Assembly (NCBI GenBank): GCA_016202545.1
Contig: JACQON010000018.1
Coordinates: forward strand, 31,546 to 95,545
Direction of reading: 5' to 3'
Length of the DNA: 64,000 nucleotides
DNA from: Chloroflexota bacterium
GTDB lineage: Bacteria; Chloroflexota; Dehalococcoidia; Dehalococcoidales; JACQON01
Both the position numbers and the translations under genes were made by a program. The first letter of the stretch is position 1. The number at the start of each line of letters is the position of its first letter. Below are positions 44,530-53,125 of this stretch, piece by piece. The notes below the pieces were generated by a model, which searched no databases, was not told where the DNA came from, and worked only from the letters and a program-made list of their open reading frames with translations.

Positions 44530-45906
44530 GTGAAAGAAATTGAAGCTACCGGACGCCAGCTAGCTGAGACTATCAAGCGCTACCATGCCGACTATATAGA
44601 GGCCCGGCTGGAGCAGAGCCAGGCCACTCACATCACCTATCGGCGAAGAGAGCTTGAGTCCGTTGACAGGACTAACGCCGTCGGAGGCAACATAAGGGCG
44701 CTGGTGAAAGGTGGTTGGGGCTTTGCCAGCTTCAACTCCTTTGACGACCTGCCCGCCAGAATAGAGATAGCGATAAAGCAAGCCAGGCTCGTCAGCGGCC
44801 CGGAAATCAAGCTGGCCCCGGTGGAGCCGGTGGTTGACACCGTGCCAGAAGATGCGGCTAAGAATCCGGCAGCGATTCCCCTGGCTGAAAAGAAGCGGCT
44901 GCTGGACGAATATAATGACGCTATCTGGCGTACCCCAAGGATACAGACCTCCCTTATCAACTACGGCGATAGCCGTAAAAAGGTTATCTTTCTGAGCTCG
45001 TCGGGCAGCTATATCGCGCAGGAGCGGGCAGACATCATGCTCCGCCTGACGGCTGTGGCCACCGATGGTGACGATGTGCAGCAGGCGGGACTGAGCCTGG
45101 GCAGCAGGGGTGATTTCACTGCGGTCCAGGGCCTTCACCGCCGGGTAGAGGAGACAGCGCGGCGCGCTACGGAGCTATTGTCCACCCCTCACCTCAAGAG
45201 CGGAGAATACACCGTGGTGCTGGACCCGGTACTGGCTGGAGTCTTCGCCCACGAAGCCTTTGGTCATCTATCGGAATCTGACTTCGTCTACGAAAACCAG
45301 CGCATGCGTGAGATTATGACCCTGGGCAGAAGATTCGGCAGCCACCAGCTTAACATCGTTGACGGTGCCATCGTGCCCGGGCTCCGGGGCAGCTATAAAT
45401 ATGACGATGAAGGAGTGCCAGCCACTAAGACCTATCTCATTAGAGAGGGCAAGCTGGTGGGCCGGCTTCATTCCAGGGAAACCGCCGCCAGGATGAACGA
45501 AAGCCTTACCGGCAACGCCCGGGCTATTGACTACCGCTTTCCGCCCATCGTACGCATGACCAATACCTATATTGAGCCCGGGGCTGTCTCCTTCGACGAT
45601 ATGCTCAGCGAGATAAAAGAAGGGGTCTATGTCAGGAACTGGTACGGGGGCACCACCAGCATGGAGATGTTTACCTTCTCCGCCGGTGAAGCCTTTATGA
45701 TTCGCAACGGCAAGGTCGGCGAGCAATTGCGCCCGGTGGTGCTCACCGGAAACGTGTTCACTACCCTGGATAATATAGACGCTATCGGCAACGACCTTGA
45801 CATGAACCAGGGTGGTGGCTGCGGCAAGGCAGGGCAGATGCCCCTGCCGGTAAGCGATGGCAGCCCCCACATCAGAATTCGTCACTGCCTGGTGGGAGGT
45901 AGATGA
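44530..45906 (+). CDS. tldD: TldD-type zinc metalloprotease subunit
   Basis: A 458-residue subunit of the TldD/TldE protease. The zinc motif HEAFGH (His241, Glu242, His246) is present, and the glycine-rich C-terminal sheet ends near the stop. It unfolds and cleaves peptides; known substrates include microcin and CcdA antitoxin in E. coli. The GTG start follows GAGG. The stop is adjacent to the tldE start. Confidence 0.93.
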   Translation: MKEIEATGRQLAETIKRYHADYIEARLEQSQATHITYRRRELESVDRTNAVGGNIRALVKGGWGFASFNSFDDLPARIEIAIKQARLVSGPEIKLAPVEPVVDTVPEDAAKNPAAIPLAEKKRLLDEYNDAIWRTPRIQTSLINYGDSRKKVIFLSSSGSYIAQERADIMLRLTAVATDGDDVQQAGLSLGSRGDFTAVQGLHRRVEETARRATELLSTPHLKSGEYTVVLDPVLAGVFAHEAFGHLSESDFVYENQRMREIMTLGRRFGSHQLNIVDGAIVPGLRGSYKYDDEGVPATKTYLIREGKLVGRLHSRETAARMNESLTGNARAIDYRFPPIVRMTNTYIEPGAVSFDDMLSEIKEGVYVRNWYGGTTSMEMFTFSAGEAFMIRNGKVGEQLRPVVLTGNVFTTLDNIDAIGNDLDMNQGGGCGKAGQMPLPVSDGSPHIRIRHCLVGGR

Positions 45907-47205
45907 GTGGAAGCCATTCTGGCCCAGGCCAAAAAGGTGGCCGAGGAGGCCGAGGTCTTCACGGTCTTAGCCGAGGAAACGCAGGTCAGATTTGAAGCCA
46001 ACCGCCTGAAGCATGTTCAGAGCCGGCAGACCGGCAGGACGGCCCTGCGCATCGTCAAAGAAGGCAAAATGGGCTATGCCACCACTACTGAACCAGGCAA
46101 AGTCCGGGCGCTGGTCGATGCTGCGGTGGAGACCGCCCAGTTCGGCATGGAGGCCAAATTCAAGTTCCCTTCATCTGGCTCTTATCCCGCGGTCGAGGTC
46201 TTCGACCCGGACACGGAAGCCGCAGCCGCCGAGGAGATGGTGGGACTTGGTGAGGAACTTATGGCCACGGTTACCGGCCACACGCCGGACATAGTATGCG
46301 AAGCGGGCGTATCCAAAGGCGCAATGCTAGTACGTATTATCAACTCCTGCGGCGGGCAGGCAGAGTACCATAAGAGCATCTTCGCCCTGGACATCGAAGG
46401 CAGCCTTATCCGTGACACGGACATGCTCTTTGTCGGTGACAGTCAAAGCTCCTGTCATCCCCTGAGAAACTCCGGGGAAGTAGCTGAGTCAGTGCTCCGG
46501 CAGCTTGAGCTGGCTAGAGACCAGGCCAGGGTGCCGAGCGGCTCGCTGCCGGTAATCTTTACCCCTCGTGGCGTAGCCGGAGCCTTAATTCCATCTCTGA
46601 TAGCCGGTTTCAGTGGTAAGACTGTCATAGAGGGGGCGTCACCGCTGGCAAAGAACCTCGGCCGGCGGGTCTTTGATAACAGACTATGCCTGTGGGATGA
46701 TGCCACCATCGCTTATCAAATAGCCAGCCGTCCCTGTGATGATGAAGGTGTGTCCAGCCAGCGCACCCTGCTCATAGACCGGGGGGTTGTAGCCAACTTC
46801 TTTTACGACCTTCAGACCGCCGCCCTTGCCGGCACCAGAAGCACCGGTAACGCCAGCAGGCATCGCGGCCTGCCTGCCCCGGCGCCCAGCGCCTTCGTCA
46901 TTGACCCCGGAGACACCGCCTTTGAGCAGATGGTGCGGGACATGAAGGAGGGCCTGGTCATTGAGCAGCTCATGGGCGCGGAGCAGGGCAACATTCTGGG
47001 CGGCGATTTCAGTGGCAACGTGCTGCTGGGCTATAAGGTGGAAAATGGCCAGATAGTGGGCAGGGTCAAGGACACCATGGTTTCGGGAAATGTCTACCAG
47101 GCCCTGAAGCAGGTTATAGCCATTGGCAGCGAGTCCAGATTGGTGGATGGTTTTGTTCGAGCTCCGCATCTCTATTGTGCCAGTCTGGCAGTGGCTGCCA
47201 GGTAA
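45907..47205 (+). CDS. pmbA: TldE/PmbA-type protease subunit
   Basis: A 432-residue partner of TldD without the zinc motif. The pattern TGRTALRIVKEGKMGYATTT near the N-terminus and LMGAEQGNILGGDFSGNVLLGYKV near the C-terminus are typical. The GTG start abuts the tldD stop and has GGGAGG before it, so the two subunits are made together. Confidence 0.92.
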   Translation: MEAILAQAKKVAEEAEVFTVLAEETQVRFEANRLKHVQSRQTGRTALRIVKEGKMGYATTTEPGKVRALVDAAVETAQFGMEAKFKFPSSGSYPAVEVFDPDTEAAAAEEMVGLGEELMATVTGHTPDIVCEAGVSKGAMLVRIINSCGGQAEYHKSIFALDIEGSLIRDTDMLFVGDSQSSCHPLRNSGEVAESVLRQLELARDQARVPSGSLPVIFTPRGVAGALIPSLIAGFSGKTVIEGASPLAKNLGRRVFDNRLCLWDDATIAYQIASRPCDDEGVSSQRTLLIDRGVVANFFYDLQTAALAGTRSTGNASRHRGLPAPAPSAFVIDPGDTAFEQMVRDMKEGLVIEQLMGAEQGNILGGDFSGNVLLGYKVENGQIVGRVKDTMVSGNVYQALKQVIAIGSESRLVDGFVRAPHLYCASLAVAAR

Positions 47206-47244
47206 AGCGTTTGGCGTAAGAATTTTGAAAGAGGCAGGCCCACC

Positions 47245-48069
47245 ATCAAAGATAAGAACATCGGAATAACAAGTCTGGTCAAGGTCAGGGCGCGCCCCAG
47301 GCTCAAGTCACCCAACCTGCTGGCGGCCTGGCCTGGCATTGGCAATGTAGCCACCATAGTAGCCAATTACATGAGAAGAAAGCTGGACTTCAAGGAGCTG
47401 GCCGAGATAGAGGCCTCCCGCTTCTTTGACCCTATCGGTGTGGTGGTCAGGGACTACGTGGTTGAAGCACCGCAGTTTCCGCAAAGCAAGTTCTACTACT
47501 GGAAGAACCGGACCGGAAGTAGCGACCTGATACTGTTTGTCGGAGATGACCAGCCAGCCGCCAAGAGTTACGACCTGGCCAACTGCGTCCTTGACGTGGC
47601 GGAAAGGCTTCGGGTGCAGACAATTTACACCTGTGCCGCCGCCATAGCCCAAATCCATCACAGTGAGCAGCCCAGGGTCTGGGGTGTAGCCACCAACCGG
47701 CGCAAGGCCGCAGAACTGAAAAAATATGACCTGGTGCAGCGGGGTGACCTTCACATCTCGGGATTAAACGGACTGGTGCTGGGTGTGGCCAAAGAGCGGA
47801 ATATCGATGGCGTTTGCCTGCTGGGCGAAGTTCCTGCGTATGCCACCAGAATACAGAACCCGATGGCCGCCCTGTCCGTGCTCAAGGTTCTGGCCAGGGT
47901 GCTGGAGATTGAGATTGATACCACCGAGCTGGTGCAGCTAGCCGTCGAAGCCAGGGAAAGAATGAAGGAGCTGGTGGCGGAGGCCATGGGGGAGTACATC
48001 GACCGCTTCACCGAGCCTATATGGGAGCGAGCCGAAGAGGATGAAGATGACGAGGAGGATGAGGATTAG
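47245..48069 (+). CDS. PAC2 family protein with no canonical start codon
   Basis: About 274 residues from a proposed ATC start. The PAC2 N-terminal block NLLAAWPGIGNVATIVANYM is intact but lies before the first ATG (47371). Between the pmbA stop and this block there is no in-frame ATG, GTG or TTG. AAAGAGG (47228-47234) lies ten bases before an ATC; ATA (47266) and CTG (47275) are alternatives. PAC2 proteins are ATP-grasp-linked or proteasome-assembly-like chaperones. The protein ends in a run of Asp/Glu residues. A sequence error or a rare start codon should be considered. Confidence 0.75.
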   Translation: MKDKNIGITSLVKVRARPRLKSPNLLAAWPGIGNVATIVANYMRRKLDFKELAEIEASRFFDPIGVVVRDYVVEAPQFPQSKFYYWKNRTGSSDLILFVGDDQPAAKSYDLANCVLDVAERLRVQTIYTCAAAIAQIHHSEQPRVWGVATNRRKAAELKKYDLVQRGDLHISGLNGLVLGVAKERNIDGVCLLGEVPAYATRIQNPMAALSVLKVLARVLEIEIDTTELVQLAVEARERMKELVAEAMGEYIDRFTEPIWERAEEDEDDEEDED

Positions 48070-48120
48070 AGCCAGAAGCTAGGCTCTATTAGTGGACGGC
48101 TCGTCCTTTCGCTTTTCAGC

Positions 48121-48684
48121 GTGGCAAATATGATTACCGGCACTAAAATCAGACTTCGCAGCAAGAGCCTGGCTGACGCACCGCTGGACTACGCCTGGCA
48201 GGTAGACCCGGAGCTGGCCTGGCTCGACGCCACAGACCCCCTGAACTGCGCCTTCTCTGATTATATAGCAGACTATGCCAGCGACCTCCGCTATCCTGAC
48301 CTGAAAAGGCAGCGGTTTGCCATTGAGACACTGGACGGTAAGCATATCGGCAACTGCGTGTACTATAACGTTGAAAACACCAAACGAGCCGCTGAACTGG
48401 GCGTCACTATCGGCAACCGCGACTATTGGGGCAAAGGTTATGGCACTGACGCCGTGACTGCCCTGGTCAACTACGTTTTTCGCCACACAAGGCTCAACCG
48501 GCTCTACCTGCGCACCCTGGAGTCAAACCTCCGGGCGCAAGTCTCCTTCGGGAAGTGCGGCTTCGTTCCCTACGGGCATATGGAAAGGGATGGGTATTGC
48601 TTTATCCTTATGGAGATGTACCGCAAGGAGTGGGAAGAACGGCAAACGCAACGCGGCCAGCCTGCGGTCGCGGAGCATACATGA
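48121..48684 (+). CDS. GNAT acetyltransferase (RimJ/RimL type)
   Basis: A 187-residue acetyltransferase. The acetyl-CoA motif is GNRDYWGKGYGTDAVTALVN, followed by NLRAQVSFGKCGF. The GTG start is weakly supported; an ATG three codons later (48130) is an alternative. Substrate unknown (ribosomal protein or small amine). Confidence 0.85.
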   Translation: MANMITGTKIRLRSKSLADAPLDYAWQVDPELAWLDATDPLNCAFSDYIADYASDLRYPDLKRQRFAIETLDGKHIGNCVYYNVENTKRAAELGVTIGNRDYWGKGYGTDAVTALVNYVFRHTRLNRLYLRTLESNLRAQVSFGKCGFVPYGHMERDGYCFILMEMYRKEWEERQTQRGQPAVAEHT

Positions 48685-48690
48685 ACGCCT

Positions 48691-49119
48691 TCATCTGGTT
48701 GGCAGGGTGGCTACAGCGGTGCCGGTGACCGTCTTCTCACCCCTGGCATTTTCCAACCACAGGCTGCATTCTATATAGCCCTGCCCGTCCTCAATGTATT
48801 TCCTGGTTACCTTTCCCCGGCAGATGATAACTTCGCCGGGGAGGTCCATGCCCCGGTAGCTGCAGGTCAACCTCCTCAGGCTGCCTCTCTCCCCTATCCA
48901 GTCGGTCATCAACTGGCCCAGGAAGCTGTACTTCAGCTGACCGTGAACGATAACGCCCGGCAGCCCGCGGCTCTGAGCGTAGTCTTTATCATAGTGAATC
49001 GGGTTATAATCGCCCGATGCTCCCGCCCACATCACCAACTGGCGGGTAGTCGGTTGTTTCGTAAGCGCAGTGATTTCGCTTCCTGATTCCACATCCTCAT
49101 AGTAAAGTTGCCCAATCAT
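48691..49119 (-). CDS. MaoC-like dehydratase (hot-dog fold), catalytic-type
   Basis: A 142-residue hot-dog protein with the hydratase motif SGDYNPIHYDKDYAQSRGLP, including the catalytic Asp and His, then GVIVHGQLKYSFL. It acts on acyl-CoA or acyl-carrier substrates. It starts at an ATG with GAGAGGG upstream; a TTG five codons earlier contains that site. It lies 16 bases downstream of a second hot-dog gene, and the two likely form a heterodimer. Confidence 0.88.
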   Translation of the reverse strand: MIGQLYYEDVESGSEITALTKQPTTRQLVMWAGASGDYNPIHYDKDYAQSRGLPGVIVHGQLKYSFLGQLMTDWIGERGSLRRLTCSYRGMDLPGEVIICRGKVTRKYIEDGQGYIECSLWLENARGEKTVTGTAVATLPTR

Positions 49120-49135
49120 GCTTTGCCCTCTCAAT

Positions 49136-49594
49136 CTAGGAAGCTATCACCATCTGACGGCATCTGGCTACCATTTCCCGCCTCTGGTTTGTATAGGTTA
49201 TGTCAAATGCTATAAAGGCCATCGCTCCTGTCTGTCCACCCTGTCGCTCGCGAACACTGGCAATCTTAACGGCGACCGCTATAGCATCCCCTGGCTTGAC
49301 CGGATGGTAGCATTCGATCTCGGTGCTGCCGTGAAGTACGGCCCCAGAGGCGTTTGAAGTCAGGAGCTGCTCGATTTGTTCAAAACCTGTGGTCAGGATA
49401 AAGGTGGGGGGAGCTATGATGCCCGCATAGGGACCTTTTCTGGCGTAATCCTCGTCCTGCCACAGCGGATTAGTGTCACCGATGGCCCGGGCAAACCTCT
49501 GTATCATCCCCTTTTCAATCTCGTATACCCTGGGCTCCAGCTCCAAGCCGACCTTGCTTTTCATCTGTTCCACAAAAGATAAATCCTGGGCCAT
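49136..49594 (-). CDS. MaoC-like N-terminal-type hot-dog protein
   Basis: A 152-residue protein like the N-terminal (FAS1/MaoC_dehydrat_N) domain: GMIQRFARAIGDTNPLWQDE and GIIAPPTFILT. It lacks the second catalytic half found in the downstream protein. The two genes together resemble split (R)-hydratases such as 3-hydroxypropionyl- or mesaconyl-type pairs; the actual substrate is unknown. Confidence 0.87.
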   Translation of the reverse strand: MAQDLSFVEQMKSKVGLELEPRVYEIEKGMIQRFARAIGDTNPLWQDEDYARKGPYAGIIAPPTFILTTGFEQIEQLLTSNASGAVLHGSTEIECYHPVKPGDAIAVAVKIASVRERQGGQTGAMAFIAFDITYTNQRREMVARCRQMVIAS

Positions 49595-49738
49595 CAGACG
49601 TTCTCCCGGCGGCGTTTCAGCGTTATGTTCATAAACTCAGCCCAGTCCCCATGACTGCAATATCACTCACACAACGCTGGTAGCATAGCACAACTAACAG
49701 CCTGACGCAAACCATTCTTTGAGGTTTTGAGAGCGCAG

Positions 49739-49767
49739 TTGACATCACCCCCTCCCTGTGATAGCAT
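49739..49767 (+). promoter_or_regulatory. Predicted promoter of the UbiD-TRAP-UbiD unit
   Basis: TTGACA (49739-49744), a 17-base spacer and TAGCAT (49762-49767), about 100 bases before the UbiD start. The remainder of the 275-base gap shows nothing else. Confidence 0.45.
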
Positions 49768-49869
49768 ATGTTTCAACCCATAAGCGTATGATATTTCTTG
49801 CATATATTCTGGGTGCCGGAGAGTTATGTCATGTCCGGCAGCCATATCATGGAGGGAGTATAGATAACA

Positions 49870-51291
49870 ATGCCGTATAAAGACTTACGAGAGTTCATGG
49901 CCGCGCTGGAGAAGAAGGGGCTTCTGGGCAGGGTCAAGGCTGAGGTGGACCCGTCATGGGAGATAAACGGCGTCACCAAGAAGCTTATGGACGATGGTGG
50001 CGTGGCGGTGCTCTTCGAAAAAGTCAAAGGCCATAAGGTTCCGGTGCTGTGCGGCCTGGTTGAAACCCTGGAGCGCTTTGCTCTGGCGCTGGAGATGCCG
50101 TCTGATGACAGGAAGATGATGGAAGAATGGCTAAGAAGAACGGAGCATCCCATCCCGCCCAGGCTGGTCAAGACCGGCCCGTGCAAAGAAAACATCATGG
50201 TTGGAGACAAAGCCGATATTGATGCCATCTTCCCGCCGGTGCTATGGCACAAGGCTGATGGCGCTCCCTTTGTCGGCACTTTGGGGATACAGGTAACGAA
50301 AGACCCGGAGACTGGAGTTCAGAACTGCGGCCTCTACCGGATGATGTACCGGACCAAAAAGGAGACCGGTCTACTATTGTGCTACGGTCAACATGGCGAG
50401 CAGCACCTTCAAAAATGGGCGCGGATGTACCCGGGTAAGCCCATGCCGGTGGCGGTGGCCATCGGCACCGACCCGGTCTATTTGATAGCGGCGGCGTCAA
50501 AGTTCAGCCACCCACCAGGAGAGGAGGAGTATGCCGGGGCATTGAGGGGACAGCCTCTGGAGGTGGTTAAGTGCGAGACCTGCGACCTCAAAGTACCAGC
50601 AAGCGCAGAAATCGTGCTTGAAGGGGAAGTGTACCCTGGTGAGCTCGAACCTGACGGCCCCTTCGGAGAGTATCCCGGCTATCAGACCGGACAGCGCCTG
50701 GCTAATTTGTTCCACTTGAGAGCCGTCACTCACCGGGACAACCCCATTTTCCTGGGGAAAAGATGCGGCTGGTCTCCGGAAGGAAACCTGCTCTGGGGGA
50801 AGAGTATGGAGTGCCTCGCCTATACCAAGCTCAGGAAAATTCCCGGCGTGATGGATGTTCATTTGGTTCACGCAGCCTGTTCCTTCAAATTGCTCGTCTC
50901 CATCAGGAAATCCTGGCCCGGTCATGTAAACCAGGTAATCCACGCCGTCTGGGGTGATGATGAGCTTGCCCATCTCCTGAAGAACGTAGTAGTGGTGGAT
51001 GAAAACGTGGATATCCGCAATAACGCCCAGGTTGAATGGGCCGTGGCAGTCCACGTTCAGCCCGACCGCGATATATTGATAGCGCGTAACTGCCCTGAGA
51101 TAGGCCTAGACCCTTCTCAGCCCTATTCCAAACAGGGCCTGACGGCCAAATGGGGCATAGACGCTACCATGCCCGTTGAGGCCTACCGGGCTGAAGGCAC
51201 CGAGCCCCCGCTTCTATGTGACGACCCCGATATTAAAGCCAAAGTGGAAGCCCAGTGGCAAAAATACGGCTTAAATGAGAAAACAAGGTAA
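49870..51291 (+). CDS. UbiD family prenylated-FMN decarboxylase (second)
   Basis: A 473-residue UbiD-type enzyme. The family blocks VKTGPCKENIM, LYRMMYR, EIVLEGEVYPGELEPDGPFG and EYPGY are present. It is closely similar to the third UbiD at 54.5 kb (both begin AYKDLREF/PYKDLREFMAALEKKG-like and share VDPSWEINGV). A GGAGGGAG site lies 12 bases before the ATG. It starts a same-strand unit with a TRAP transporter, so its substrate is probably the compound that the transporter imports. Confidence 0.92.
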   Translation: MPYKDLREFMAALEKKGLLGRVKAEVDPSWEINGVTKKLMDDGGVAVLFEKVKGHKVPVLCGLVETLERFALALEMPSDDRKMMEEWLRRTEHPIPPRLVKTGPCKENIMVGDKADIDAIFPPVLWHKADGAPFVGTLGIQVTKDPETGVQNCGLYRMMYRTKKETGLLLCYGQHGEQHLQKWARMYPGKPMPVAVAIGTDPVYLIAAASKFSHPPGEEEYAGALRGQPLEVVKCETCDLKVPASAEIVLEGEVYPGELEPDGPFGEYPGYQTGQRLANLFHLRAVTHRDNPIFLGKRCGWSPEGNLLWGKSMECLAYTKLRKIPGVMDVHLVHAACSFKLLVSIRKSWPGHVNQVIHAVWGDDELAHLLKNVVVVDENVDIRNNAQVEWAVAVHVQPDRDILIARNCPEIGLDPSQPYSKQGLTAKWGIDATMPVEAYRAEGTEPPLLCDDPDIKAKVEAQWQKYGLNEKTR

Positions 51292-51387
51292 TGGAATGCC
51301 ACGCTGTGGAGGGAGGTGGGAGATGGGATAGACCTACATGTTTGGTAGCGGGAAAACAAGAAAAGGTCAACAGAAGGAGGTATTTAA

Positions 51388-52536
51388 ATGACTAAAAAGA
51401 GGTTACTGTCACTTGCCGTTTCGTGCTTCGTTCTGGTCCTGGCGGCGGCCCTGGTGTTGCCAGCTTGCGCCAAAGCACCAGCACCAGCGCCGACAGTCAC
51501 AGTAACAGCGCCAGCGCCAGCACCTACGCCAACACCAGCGCCGACCCCGGCAAAAGTCTACACGCTCACCTTCGCCCAGGAACCGTGGGGTATCGTGAAT
51601 CCCCAGGGTAGGGTTTTCAGACCGGGTGGTGAGTTCCAGAGGATGCTCTATGAGCGGACCGGCGGACATCTCCAACTCAAGATTGTGGAACGCATGTTCC
51701 CTATTTTTGACGTGCTCGATGCCCTGATGCAGGGCAAGGCAGATATCGCCCACTTTCCAATCGAGTATTCTACCGGCACCTATCCCACGTGGGCCTGGGG
51801 GCGCGTCCCGGGAATTTACAACAGCCATGACCCGGTTGAGGGGGCCTTCGAGGAAGTAGCCATGTACCGCGACCCCAAAATGCTTGCACTGTATGATAAG
51901 ACCTTCAGAAAGATAGGCCTGGTGTATCTAGGTAATATGACGTGGGCAGGAGCGCCAGAGGGCCTGTATTCCACTAAGAGGATTGATAAATTAGCCGACC
52001 TTAAAGGCGTGAAAGTGCGGTTTTATGGCGCTCTCAATGTAAAAGCCTGGGAAGCACTGGGAGGCACTGCCGTCTCCATGCCGGCTAGCGAGGTTCCTGG
52101 AGCATTGATGACCGGCGCCATTGATGCCACCTTCACCTCCCTTGACTACGGCTATTCCGTGGGCTGGCATAAGATAACCAAATATTTCAGCCAGTTTCCT
52201 TTCGCTACTCATTTCCCCGACCTTATTTTGGTGAATGCCAAGACGTTCGACAGTTTGCCTCCTGACCTGCAGCAGGCATTGAAAGAGGTATCTGAAGAGA
52301 TGGAGCGCATGGTGGCGCTGGCCCAGAGCACCTATGTCCTCGCCATCACGGATGTCATCAAAGCCGGCGGCCTCGAAATAATAAAACTCCAGGATTACGA
52401 CAAAGCCCTTGAAATCATGCAAGCGGTATGGCGAACAGACTGGGAGCCAACGGCTGGTGCCGATGGCAAATCGATGGTAGAAGTTGGAAAGGATGCCATC
52501 GCCAAATACAGGGCATTTGAGGCTTTCCCGAAGTAA
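51388..52536 (+). CDS. TRAP transporter solute-binding lipoprotein (DctP type)
   Basis: A 382-residue binding protein. The signal peptide ends in the lipobox LPAC (Cys27), followed by a Pro/Ala/Thr-rich linker (about residues 29-55) that tethers the domain. The DctP fold has LMQGKADIAHFPIEYSTGTY and KGVKVRFYGALNVKAWEALG; the conserved substrate-binding arginine is in KVRF. It delivers an organic acid, not identified, to DctQ/DctM. Strong AGAAGGAGG site before the ATG. Confidence 0.92.
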   Translation: MTKKRLLSLAVSCFVLVLAAALVLPACAKAPAPAPTVTVTAPAPAPTPTPAPTPAKVYTLTFAQEPWGIVNPQGRVFRPGGEFQRMLYERTGGHLQLKIVERMFPIFDVLDALMQGKADIAHFPIEYSTGTYPTWAWGRVPGIYNSHDPVEGAFEEVAMYRDPKMLALYDKTFRKIGLVYLGNMTWAGAPEGLYSTKRIDKLADLKGVKVRFYGALNVKAWEALGGTAVSMPASEVPGALMTGAIDATFTSLDYGYSVGWHKITKYFSQFPFATHFPDLILVNAKTFDSLPPDLQQALKEVSEEMERMVALAQSTYVLAITDVIKAGGLEIIKLQDYDKALEIMQAVWRTDWEPTAGADGKSMVEVGKDAIAKYRAFEAFPK

Positions 52537-52551
52537 GACCCATTGGTAGAC

Positions 52552-52587
52552 AATAAGTAACAGGGGCTCCCGCCCCTGTTACTTATT
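52552..52587 (+). terminator. Perfect 16-bp hairpin between dctP and dctQ
   Basis: AATAAGTAACAGGGGC (52552-52567), loop TCCC, and its perfect complement (52572-52587). No T tract follows. It may stop part of the transcripts, or protect the dctP message from decay, so that binding protein exceeds the membrane subunits. Confidence 0.65.
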
Positions 52588-52609
52588 CAACTGTTTCTCA
52601 GGAGCAGGC

Positions 52610-53125
52610 ATGAAAGGGGCAACTCACACCTTAGGACACATAGTTAGCATGGTAAGCGGCCATATTTCAGCATGGTTGGTCCTTATCATGATGGTCATGG
52701 TCGTGGTGGAGGTAATCACCAGGTATCTTCTGCGCTCGCCGCTGATGATTGCCGATGAGTTTGGCGGCTACATGCTGGTAGCCGTGGCCATTATCGGTCT
52801 AGCCTATACCTGGAAGGAAAAGGGGCATATCCGCATCGATGTTTTAACTACCCGCCTCCCCGCCAGGGCGAGAAGCTGGCTGAGGTTGGTGACGCTAGTC
52901 GCAGCTACCGCCTTTGTTCCGCTACTGATAAAGGCCAGTTTTGACCTGTGGTACTTTTCACATAGTCGCGGCTTGAAGAGCAATACCGTGCTGCTTACTC
53001 CTTTAGAGTGGCCACGGTTGGTCTTGCTGGTCGGCAGCATTCTGCTCTTCCTGGTGTTAATTGTTGACCTTGTGCAGGCCATAACAATCCTTAGAACGCC
53101 GGGGGGTAAGCTAGATGACCTCTGA
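52610..53125 (+). CDS. TRAP transporter small permease subunit (DctQ type)
   Basis: A 171-residue membrane protein with four helices. WKEKGHIRIDVL is the family motif in the middle loop. The start follows CAGGAG. It overlaps the large subunit gene by eleven bases, so the two are coupled. Confidence 0.9.
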   Translation: MKGATHTLGHIVSMVSGHISAWLVLIMMVMVVVEVITRYLLRSPLMIADEFGGYMLVAVAIIGLAYTWKEKGHIRIDVLTTRLPARARSWLRLVTLVAATAFVPLLIKASFDLWYFSHSRGLKSNTVLLTPLEWPRLVLLVGSILLFLVLIVDLVQAITILRTPGGKLDDL

